Of a DNA stretch of 64,000 nucleotides, positions 36,567 through 46,475 are shown in pieces (position 1 is the first letter of the stretch; every line of letters starts with the position of its first letter). This DNA is from Mermis nigrescens (Eukaryota; Nematoda; Enoplea; Mermithida; Mermithidae). Location: positions 13,177,814-13,241,813 of the forward strand of contig JAVLUZ010000142.1 in the NCBI GenBank assembly GCA_036768485.1, in the 5' to 3' direction. The notes beneath the pieces were generated by a model that saw only the letters and a program-made list of their open reading frames with translations, made no database searches and had not been told where the DNA came from. A program made the position numbers and the translations under genes.

Positions 36567-37989
36567 CTAATCCCCCAATCCCCATAGCTGTTCTAGTAGC
36601 AACCTGATGGTTTCCTGATTGGTTAGGCGGTCATTTGATTTGTGATCCATATGGTACTTAATGCAACAGCCAGTACATTTGTTCGATTTCTAAGGTATAG
36701 GTAGCTAATGATAGTGTCTGAAAATTGACTAATCATTTTTTGGGCGGTTGGACTGAGCATCATGTGCGATTAGTAGGAATAAAATACTGTATTGACTAAA
36801 CAATTCAAGATTTATAGCTTTTTTGTCTTCTAGCAAATTTTTTTTGCTAATTGCCAATAATTTGTTAAATTCACACTTATACATATGTAGTCCTTTAGTA
36901 TGTGCAGACTTTTTGTATGTTAACTGGATGTACCTACCGCGAGAAAAATCCTGGCTACGCCTATGGAATCAGAGCGGAAGATCCGGGAAACCGGTGCGAG
37001 TAAAATTTTGCTCACGTAACGGTGGGAGGCGCCCCCCGTTACACCTGTGATTTTTCCAAAAGAAAAATATAAAAATTCGTCAAGATAACGATAAAGATAT
37101 CTTTATCTTCATCTTTATCTTGCTAAAAAGATAAAGATAAAGATTTTTTACAACACTAGTACATAGGTACATATTTATGTTGGTATAAAATGTAAACGTG
37201 CAAGTTTTAAGTGACAAACTTGTCATTTCAAATTGGACAGAATAAATACAGAGCTTAAAATTGTAGGTAATACTATGTTCGATTGAATTCTTTCGAATAT
37301 TTTATGCATAAAATGGAAGTCTTCATTCGAGTTTTGTTTTGAAAAAGTTCGAAATGATTGCAAAGGTGATTTAATACGGCGGAGTGACGTTCTGATGTAT
37401 GTGATATCGGATCTTTGGATTATGCATCTTTATCATAGGTGGACGATGGTAGATGCATGTGTATGTACAGTGCATTTATTCGCATAGGTACCTATATTTC
37501 TGTTTCATGGAAGCTTTCCATACGACTATCACTAGAATCGTTTAAATTGGATGACTTGAATAAATTTATAAAAATTGTACAATGCACCCTGCAAATTAAA
37601 GATTAATAGTGCTCGGATTGTAAAATTTATTATCGAATCAATTGTGAGTTAACGTCACTCTTACAATCGTTTCAATTCGAACAAATTTAAGCAAGTATTA
37701 TCTGGCACTTAAATAAAGCAAATTATAGTTACTATTTTTCTATTGACACTTACATACGACACAGTACACGACTAGTGTTGCCAGGTTGCCGGTTTTCCGC
37801 AGGGTTGGCAAGGCTGGGTTTTTTGAACTTGGGTTTTGGGTGCAAGGAATCGTTGGATTTTTTGGGTTTTTTCCACAGATTAAGAATTTATTTGGGCATT
37901 CGTGTAGCTGGTTCACATATGTATTAACATAGTCATATTATAAGGGCGTATGTGTGCGGTCGATAGCATCTGAGGAAACGAGAGAAAGT

Positions 37990-38065
37990 TGCTGGCAGTC
38001 GGATTCGAAACGTGGACCCCTTGCTCTAAAGTCCAGAACCATAACCAATCGACTAACGCTGGTTA
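37990..38065 (-). pseudogene. tRNA-like sequence (tRNA-derived repeat or pseudogene)
   Basis: On the minus strand, TTAGTCGATTGGTTATGG resembles an A box and GTTTCGAATCC a B box, at tRNA spacing, with CTGGACTTTAGAGCAAG between them as an anticodon-arm-like stem. The loop would read TTA (a stop-codon anticodon) and the acceptor stem does not pair. A functional tRNA is therefore unlikely. Confidence 0.5.
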
Positions 38066-38138
38066 ATTCCGATAAAGATTGCAAGGTATTCGTGATGTTT
38101 TGCTGGTTTACCTACCAGCTGATTAGGCTTAGGCTTAG

Positions 38139-38284
38139 TATCATGGACTGACCAAAATGTTGGTGCCAGCGTTTAAAATAAGCCTGAGTAATGGGATGCG
38201 ACGGGCCGGAGGCGAGCAAAGCGAGTTGCATCCCATTACTTAGCACTTTCGCTTACTAGCGCCTCATTTGGTCAGTCACATGAA
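38139..38284. mobile_element. Palindromic MITE with perfect hairpin core
   Basis: Outer inverted ends CATGGACTGACCAAAATG and its near-complement enclose a perfect 13-bp stem AGTAATGGGATGC / GCATCCCATTACT (38187-38199, 38228-38240). The loop is GACGGGCCGGAGGCGAGCAA and the bases after it. Confidence 0.7.
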
Positions 38285-38392
38285 TCTACTGGAAAAATCT
38301 GATGACTGCCTTATTTGTTTCCGACTTGACTCAAATCAAACCAGTTAGGCGGCAGCTTTCACCGGATACTTGCTGTAGCGTACAGGCCCGTA

Positions 38393-39544
38393 TCCAGGGG
38401 GATAGGGGGCACGTGCCCCCCCCGAATTAAATCTGAAGATAATTTTTTCCTTTACTCCCCCTTTGGTATTTTGGTAAAAATTGCAAAAACTTTTTGGCGC
38501 TTCGCGCCGAACTCATGTTATTAAGCTAATAATGAAGGTTAGTGTTTTGTGCTTATATGATATTTTGTTCACGAAAGTTAAAATAGCTCCGTTGCGCACC
38601 TCCTACTTCATTTCACATTGCTCTTTCTTTTAAGATTGCTTGCTGCCGTAAACTGACAGCTCACATAAAACGCAATCGTCGATTTACAATGGTTGAAATT
38701 TGTTAAGTGAAAACCACAAGGTTCAGCAGACTGTATGTGTGTGTGTGTGTGTTGTGTGTGTGCATGGTCAAGCTCGCTCAGTCATACTGCATAATATGAA
38801 CTGAAAAAGAGGTGTATTATGCAAAGCATTACTTTCACTCATCTCATCCTACTTCTAACAACGAATGCTGCTTGTTTAATTTTAGTGACAAACTAATGAC
38901 ATCGTCTTTTATCTGAAAATTTACCTTTTTTCAGACAAATGTACATAGCTTAGCTAGTCATTTATAATGAGTAAAATTACGCCCGTGAAATAAGCAGCGA
39001 TGTTGTTATCAATGCATTTAGTGAATCTGAAAAGCGTCGTATTGCCTTACGTTGATTTGCTTATCACATTTTAATAAACTTTTTCACTGTTTTTATTATT
39101 TTTACTTTTAGTAGAATGGATAGGATTCACTTTTTGTCATGACTAACAAATTAATTAAAAACTACTTATTAACAAAATTCCAATGGAGAAATCCTAGCTT
39201 AGTTACTTCTACAGAATAGTGATTTTTATGACGTTATCAAGACATATTAACGCTTGTATCTCCGCCCAAGTGGGAGCAATACCGTCCTAAGCGGGAGCGA
39301 AATCGACCTAGGCGGGAGTAATACCACCAACATAAACCTACAAAATTACGAAGTTTGAAAAAATCAATAACCATAAATCACTACTCTGTAGAAGTGCCCC
39401 TGGATGTAGTCAACATTCTCATCATTTATGTTGCCATTTCTTGAAAGAATTTGCGAAATTCATCCTTTGGTCCCCCCTTATGTTTTTTAAAAATTTTGGT
39501 AGTGTGTGCTCCCCCCCCGAAACAAAATCCTGGATACGGGCCTG
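38393..39544. mobile_element. CAGGCCCGTATCCAGG family element, 1.15 kb
   Basis: Precise inverted ends CAGGCCCGTATCCAGG and CCTGGATACGGGCCTG. Adjacent flanks GCTGTAGCGTA / GCTGTATCGTA match 10 of 11, longer than the 8 bp of its relatives. Confidence 0.8.
38735..38762. repeat. (GT)n microsatellite
   Basis: About 13 TG dinucleotides with one break. Confidence 0.95.
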
Positions 39545-40226
39545 GCTGTATCGTACCTATGACGTGGCTATCTTAATACATATGTGAACCAGCTACACCA
39601 ATGCCTTTATTTGTAATGGAATTAAATACTGTGTATTGTCAATGTTTTTTGTATCATGGTTTAGTGATCGACCGGAGATCCGGCAAATCCGGCCATTTTA
39701 TCCACTCGGTGCTCCGGCCGGAGGACATCCAAAAATCGGCCGGAGGCCGGAGAATTTTTTCGTTTTCTGCAGTGACCGAACATTACTAATCGCTGACATT
39801 ATGCTTATTAAATTTAGTCAGAGCACAATATAATGGCAGAAAAAGGAAATAACACCAAATAAAGTGTCTACCACCACAATCGTAAAATATTGATTTTTAG
39901 GAAAAAACGAAAATTAAAATGAAACAAAAATTGCGAAAATCTCTGCAGTAAATTCCTGTTAACACTGGAAGTCATAGGGTAGCATAAGATGCAGTCTGGC
40001 CTGCACTGCACACATGCTATACTGATTTTCCAGATAATGTTGCTGTCCATTCTGCACGTCATATTCGTGGTTCACTGAAAATGATGTAGTATGTTACGTA
40101 CCTATGTATATACGGTCATACATAATCATGCTTTAACATCAAATATTGCCTATTGACGCTTTATTTAGGGTAGGCTAAGGAGAGCGACAGCTTTTTTCTC
40201 AATGAAAGCATTGAATAAAATTTGGA

Positions 40227-42679
40227 GTTTTTGAAGAATATGGTGTGAACCGATTTTGCGCCATTCGGCAGAACTGCCATACAATTACGCAAAAACGATA
40301 CTTTGTGTCACTAAAAGACGCGGAAAAAAATAATAAACCAAATTCATACAAAACTCACAGAGTTACGGTACTTCAAACATCATATTTCGACATTCACCAT
40401 TTTTGAGTCACTTTTAAGGAATTTTGGCAGTTTATCAAAGGTTTCCAATTTTTACTCAATTAATAGTTTCCTGCCATTTTCAAGGTCGCAGATTCCAAAA
40501 AAATTAGGTTATACTGCGTGGAAACCAAGATTAAAGAAAATTTTTTTGTAATTTTTTGCCCAAATTTTCAAGAATTTTTTTTTAATTTCACTATTTTTAG
40601 CATTGTTTTCATCCAGTTAAAGATTTCTACTTGAATACGATTCAAACAGCATTTTTGGATTATCTTAAAGTTCCAACCATTTGAAAGATTCAAACAGTGG
40701 AAATGCAGAATAACATGTACCCAACTTAGGTCGACCTAAGCATCTATACATCGACCTGAGCATCTATACATCGACCTAAGCATCTATACGTTGACCTAAG
40801 CATCTATACCTCGTTCTAAGCGGGAGCGACCTCGACCTAAGCAGCCGAAAACACCTTCTCAGATAAACTTAGCCTAAGCCTAAGCGTCATTTTAGCAGAA
40901 ACTTGAATTTTCACATTATCTAGACAGAAAGAACATGCAAAAAATTGGTTTTTTCAAATTTGAAAATTTTCACACAAAATTTCTTTTCCGTGAAATAAAA
41001 GTTATTTTTTCGTAATCAGCGACCTTTAAAATGTCAGATACATATGTTTTCAGCCCAAATTCGGAACATTTTTGGTAAACTGCAAAATACCTCACTTTAA
41101 TGTAGCTATATCCTGAGTAACTCTATATTCACCAATATTGGTCCGTTTTTCATAAAATTATTTTTCCGCACTTTCTTTATGCATGTCCTCCTCATTTAAA
41201 TCAATATCGTTCCTTTCCACGTACATCAGCAAGTTTTCCGTTCACACCATATAGTAAAGTTTAGCCTAAAATTTTGTTGATTGTAGTCTATTTTACCAGT
41301 TGCGGATCTAGAATTTTCCTAATGGGGGCGGTATCCCTACTTTTCCAAAAACAGCCAAAAATAGGTCCAAAAATTTGCCCTTAAAGCGCGACATAGCGTT
41401 TTTTCAGTGTTTTTCATTGTATACTTTCACATAAAATCACTTTTGACGCAATATTTTTTTCAAAAATTTTAAAATTTTAGACAATTTTCTGTGAAAAGAA
41501 ATCATTAAATTTCTTTGACTTTAACAAAAACCTGACGCGAAGCGCTGGAAAATTTGTGAAATTAAAGCGGATAGATGTCAAGAAACATGATTTATTGCTT
41601 GATGCGAATTTTAGACCTTTTTAGCAGTTTTTATCTTCCCAAAAAGGCTAAACTTTACTATATGGTGTGAACGGAAAACTTGCAGATGTACGTGGAAAGG
41701 AACGATATTGATTGAAATGAGGAGGACATGCATAAAGAAAGTGCGGAAAAAAATTTTATGAAAAACGGACCAATATTGGTGAAGATAGAGTTACTCAGGA
41801 TATAGCTACATTAAAGTGAGGTATTTTACAGTTTACCAAAAATGTTCCGAATTTGGGCTGAAAACATATGTATCTGACATTTTCAAGGTCGCTGATTACG
41901 AAAAAATAACTTTTATCTTATGGAAAAAAATTTTGTTTGAAAATTTTTAAATTTGAAAAAAACAATTTTTTGCATGTTCTTTCTGTCTAGATAATGTGTA
42001 AATTCAAGTTTCTGCTTAAATGACGCTTAGGCTTAGGCTTAGTTTTATCTGAGAAGGTGTTTTCGGCTGCTTAGGTCGAGGTCGCTCCCGCTTAGGTCGA
42101 GGTATAGATGCTTAGGTCAACGTATAGATGCTTAGGTCGATGTATAGATGCTCAGGTCGATGTATAGATGCTTAGGTCGACCTAAGTTGGGTACATGTTA
42201 TTCTGCATTCCACTGTTTGAATCTTCAAATGGTTGGAACTTTAAGATAATCCAAAAATGCTGTTTGAATCGTATTTAAGTAGAAATCTTTAATTGGATGT
42301 AAACAATGCTAAAAATAGTGAAATTAAAAAAAATTTCTTGAAAATTTGGGCAAAAAATTACAAAAAATTTTTCTTTAATCTTGATTTCAACGCAGTATAG
42401 CTTAATTTTTTGTAATCTGCGACCTTGAAAATGGCAGGAAAATATTACTTAGTAAAAATTGGAAACCTTTGATAAACTGCTAAAATTCCTTAAAGTGGCT
42501 CAAAATGGTGAATGTCGAAGTATGATGTTTGAAGTACCGTAACTCTGTGAGTTTTGTATGGATTTGGTTTATTATTTTTTTCCGCGTCTTTTAGTGACAC
42601 AAAGTATCGTTTTTGCGCAATTGTATGGCAGTTCTGCCGGAATGGCGCAAAATCGGTTCACACCATATTCTTCAAAAAC
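40227..42679. mobile_element. 2.45-kb foldback element with minisatellite arms
   Basis: Left arm 40227-41267 and right arm 41645-42679 are near-identical inverted copies of about 1.04 kb. The spacer 41268-41644 is a piece of the GGGGCGGTA repeat. Each arm itself begins and ends with TATGGTGTGAAC in inverted orientation. Each arm carries four or five 20-bp units (CGACCTAAGCATCTATACAT) ending in AAGCGGGAGCGACCTCGACC. Confidence 0.9.
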
Positions 42680-42772
42680 TCCCCCAAAAATCTTTGTACA
42701 TTTACAAAGACGGCCCCGAAAAAGCCTTTGTACATTGGGAAAAATTTTTGCCGAACATAAAAAAACCGTGCT
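42672..42772 (+). mobile_element. Right-end fragment of CAGTG MITE
   Basis: CAAAAATCTTTGTACATTTA through GAACATAAAAAAACCGTG. It abuts the right arm of the foldback element. Confidence 0.7.
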
Positions 42773-43603
42773 TTTAGGTCGCCAAAGAAGTAAATAAATG
42801 TCATTAATAGTGATCGACCGGGGCCCCGGCCCCGGCAATCCCCGGCCATTTTTGAGCATCCCGGCCCGGCCGGGGCAAGGTCAAAAAATGGCCGGGGCCG
42901 GGAAAAAATTTTGTGTAATTCGTATTTTGTACAGGCTGTGATACTGCCACTTATTTACCAATGAGCAAGTGTTAATTTTGAGAACTGTACTGATTAGACC
43001 ATATGTATACTTACTTAGACCTTGTTATAACTTTGCTACTGTATATAAATGAGCTTTTACTGAATAAATGTTTAGGAAAATCTGCATGTTTTCGATTCCC
43101 CCACTTAACTTGTTTAAACTAAATGCTACTTTTAACTCATTCATTCATAGCTATGGCTAAAAGATTCAGAGTTGACAAATACGTTCTATTTCCAGTTGAA
43201 AATTGTACGTTTTCAACAAACTATTTTTACAAAAAACACTTACATTTAATTGAATGGGAACCGCGTGCTTTAAAAAGCGTTTCTTGTGTAATAGTTATTA
43301 GGACGGAGGTTAATTAGAGGGGATTGTAAACTACGCTGCAGAATTGCGTCCGATCCGATAAGCTAAATATGTCTCAAATAGTTTCCTAAGGTCCACAGTT
43401 GAGGGAGGGGTGAAATCCCAAATTGAAGGACCAGAAAATTAAGTGGTGGACTATTATTAGCCGACTCTATTTTGTTGTATGAGCTTCTTGTGCTTGTACA
43501 AAGATCTCCGAAAAAGTCTTTGTATGAGCTAACAAATTTTTGTAGCCATATTATATAAATATATTCTTAAACATGCACATTTTCGTATACTATCAGTATG
43601 TGA

Positions 43604-44051
43604 CAGTGTTTTTTTGTACAATGTACCTTTGTATATACATGAACAAAGATGGTACCCAAAAGTCTTTGGACATTTTGTACACACAAATTTTTGGTTACTA
43701 TAATATGGTACAGTAGCTGTTTTAGTGTGGTAAAACAGGGTCTTTTGACTTTTGATTGTATATTTTAGCTAATTTCTGGGTTTTTAACGCCAATTATTAC
43801 TAAAATTGTCTCAAAACGGCACGAAGCGCCCAAAAAGTTTGACATTTTTCCATTCTAAATACAAATTTTGCCATTTTAAAGATATATAGGACAGACAATT
43901 TTTCATATCAGAGCGAAGCGCCGAAAATTTTTTGGAATTTTACACCTTTTACAGTTTTTATCTTCCCAAAAATCTTTGTACATGTACAAAGATAGTCCTG
44001 AAAAGTCTTTGTACATCGGGAAAAATCTTTGGCTAATACAAAAAAACACTG
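43604..44051 (+). mobile_element. hAT-like MITE, CAGTG family, copy 6
   Basis: CAGTGTTTTTTTGTACAATG to AATACAAAAAAACACTG, 448 bp. Flanks do not match, and a second partial copy follows directly (44052 onward, GTACATGCAAATTTTTGTAT). Confidence 0.85.
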
Positions 44052-44379
44052 TTTTGTACATGCAAATTTTTGTATACTTTAATATGGTACAGTAACGATT
44101 TCAGTGTGGTAGAACATTGTTTTTCGGCCTTTAGCAGTGTATTTGGCTAATTTTTGGGTTTCTGAATATTTGACATTTTTCCATTCTAAGCGCAGTGTTG
44201 CTTATTACAAGATTTAATTCGCATATTACAATTTTTGTAATTTTTCTGATTTTGTAGTACAAGTTGTTTTAGCTTTCTCAGTCGAGTTTTATGTGTGAAT
44301 TCCATCAAAAGCTCATAAAAATTTCGGCACTTCGCGCCGAACTAATATTATCAACTAAATTCAGGCCGAATGATCACAT

Positions 44380-44525
44380 TTAGAAGCATGGTCTTTTTGT
44401 ATTCAGCGAATATGTTTGCTGATGTACAAAGACTTTTCAAGACCGTCTTTGTACATGTACAAAGATTTTTGAAGAACAAAAACTGTAAAAAGGTGTAGAA
44501 TTCCTTATTACAAATTCTACCATTT
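44380..44525 (-). mobile_element. CAGTG MITE fragment (reverse)
   Basis: TTTTTGTATTCAGCGAATAT, then GTCTTTGTACATGTACAAAG and AAAACTGTAAAAAGGTGTAG. No right end. Confidence 0.65.
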
Positions 44526-45070
44526 TAAAGATTTTCAGGGGGTAAGGGGCTGCAAAAATGGAGCCGCTTACCACCCTTCCCTGAAAATGGCCGATAAATA
44601 TACATGTGACAGGGGGTTTGGGCCATCCCCCATCCACGCTTTGAAAACCCGAACTTCCTTGAAAGTCAGAAAATATTTGACCACCCTCCCCATTTTTTGG
44701 CGAAAACCTGCGCTTTTTTTGGCTATTTTTATGTGTTTTTACCATTTTTGATCTAGATGCTAACCCCCTCCTTCTAAAAATGGCGAGGGACCCCTACCCT
44801 AGATTTCCAGCCGTTACCTGTATACTGAGGGACCCTCATAAAATTTTAAGCGATTACATGCATGTTTTATAGTAAAAGTTTATCTATTTACTCTAGCTCA
44901 CATTCTAAAATAATGTATCACTTCGTGAAATTCTAATAGTTAGGTACACTTTTGCCATACAAAAAAATTAAGTTCAAAAAATTCAAAAGGTTTTCACCAA
45001 AAATCGTCTGACAGTGACTTGTGTCTTGGACCCTTAGGGGTAATACCCCTCCCCCTTATGGGAATGTGTG

Positions 45071-45450
45071 ATGTCTCATTTATTACATCCATTACCTATT
45101 GCATCCATACCTGGGCAATAGCCGAAGCTTCAGCCCGTCCAACTATGGGCTCTCAAAGATTGGTTGGTCCTTAGTTGGGCTGAAAATAGGTTAAAATGGC
45201 AATTTTCTTGGATTTTCCACTGTTTTATCGCATTTTTTCAAAATCAGCCCATCCAAATAGACCCTACAACCCGTCCAGCTATTGTGCCAGCCCGTTCCAT
45301 GGATGGGCTGGGATGGGCTATTGCCCAGGTGTGATTGCATCCAATCGCTACAGCAGCAGTAGCAGTAGCGAAGATTCAAATGATATAGAGTGTGCTAATA
45401 GCAGCGACATAGACTTTATTGATGATTCAGACAATGAAACGCTGGACTAA
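45071..45450 (+). pseudogene. Short acidic ORF split by a MITE
   Basis: 45071-45105 (ATG start) and 45342-45450 (TAA) form one 47-codon frame if the MITE at 45106-45333 and one copy of its target duplication are removed. The second part is Ser/Asp/Glu-rich (RYSSSSSSEDSNDIECANSS). It could be a remnant of coding sequence of the host element at 42808-45663. No function can be given. Confidence 0.45.
45106..45333. mobile_element. hAT-like MITE, CATACCTGGGCAATAGCC ends
   Basis: 228 bp with 18-bp inverted ends differing at one base. Perfect 8-bp duplication ATTGCATC (45098-45105, 45334-45341). Confidence 0.92.
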
Positions 45451-45754
45451 ATTTGTTTCTTGTGACATAAATAGTAATAAAACTTGATATGAAAAGGCGC
45501 ACCTAACTTTGCGCTTGCCATTTACTACTGAATGGAGCAGTCGCTTATTATTTCTTTTCCTATGCCCACCCCAAGTATGTGTCATGCAATAATATTTTCT
45601 GTTCCTTGTCTGACCGCGGCCAGCCCCGGCCCCGGCCAAAAAAGTCGCCCCGGTCGATCACTAATACATAGGTAGCATCCGGCGCGTAGCGCCGGAACAA
45701 TTTTAGAAATTATGGTCACGGACGGCCAGAAATCTTTGCAAATTGCATATCCAT

Positions 45755-46012
45755 TCTTTAGGATTTTCCTAAGGGGGGCGGTATCCCAACTTTTCCTAAA
45801 ACAGTCAAAAATAGGTACAAAAATTTGCCCTTAACGCGCGAAATAGTGTTTTTTCGGTGTTCTACATTGTATACTTTTACATAAAATCACTAATGCAATA
45901 TTTTTTCTAAAAATTTTGAAATTTTCGACAATTTTGTGCGAGAGAATCATTAACTTTCTTTGACTTTTTAAAAATCTAGTGCGAAGCGCCGGAAAACTTG
46001 TGAAAACAAGGC
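45755..46012. repeat. Dispersed repeat, GGGGCGGTA family
   Basis: Close copy of 41310-41580 and of 2680-2900. Confidence 0.65.
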
Positions 46013-46029
46013 GGATAGACGTCTAGAAG

Positions 46030-46475
46030 CAGTCAGTGTTTTTTGTACAAGGTCCGTTTGTACCTGTGCAAAGATCGTCCCCAACAGTCTTTGTAAATTT
46101 TGCACACACAAATTTTTATGTACTATTATATGGTACAGTAGCGATTTTAGTGTGGTAAAAACAGAGTTGTTCGAATTTTGGTAGTGTTTTAGGTAATTTC
46201 TGGGTCTCTTAGGGCAAAAATCACTAAGAATCGTAAAACGGCGCGAAGCGCCGAAAAATTCGACATTTTTCCTTTTGAAATGCAATTTCTGCCATTATAA
46301 AGATATATTGAACACACAATCACTCATTTCGGCGCGAAGCGCCGAAAATGTTTTTCGAATTACAGACCTTTTTAGCAACTTCCGTCTTCCCAAAAATCTT
46401 TGTACATGTACAAAACGATCCCAAAAAATCTTTGTGCATCGGGAAAAATTTTTGCCGAATACGAAAAAATTCGTG
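46030..46475 (+). mobile_element. hAT-like MITE, CAGTG family, copy 7
   Basis: CAGTCAGTGTTTTTTGTACA to ACGAAAAAATTCGTG. Perfect 8-bp duplication TCTAGAAG (46022-46029, 46476-46483). Confidence 0.9.

Larger units (their letters stand above)
33394..36965. mobile_element. 3.6-kb insertion in tandem unit 2
   Basis: Comparison with unit 1 shows where it entered. GAATC is present on both sides. Ends CATGAGCGTAGCTACG and CCTGGCTACGCCTATG are loosely inverted. A nested start (CATAGGCGCAGCCAGG, 33733) also pairs with the same right end. No transposase ORF seen. Confidence 0.6.
32186..37157. mobile_element. 5-kb composite element with TAGTGTTGTAAAA ends
   Basis: Left end TAGTGTTGTAAAAGATAAG; right end AAAGATTTTTTACAACACT(A). 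Flanks AGTACATG (32178-32185) and AGTACATA (37158-37165) match 7 of 8 if the terminal A is shared. Both ends carry AAGATA arrays (32196-32352, 32930-32946, 37080-37146). It encloses the tandem repeat at 32956 and further insertions. Confidence 0.65.
42808..45663. mobile_element. 2.86-kb element with TAGTGATCGACCGGGGC ends
   Basis: Ends TAGTGATCGACCGGGGC and GCCCCGGTCGATCACTA, with CCCCGGCC-rich subterminal runs. The flanks do not give a clean 8-bp duplication. The region at 46632-46690 (GGTCGCCAAGAAAGTAAATA...) looks like the same site without the insertion. Short open stretches at 43144 (MAKRFRVDKYVLFPVENC) and 45071-45450 may be remnants of its own coding sequence. Confidence 0.75.

Noticed and set aside
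37990..38065. Functional tRNA gene on the minus strand
   Set aside because: A and B boxes are visible but the acceptor stem does not pair and the anticodon would read a stop codon.
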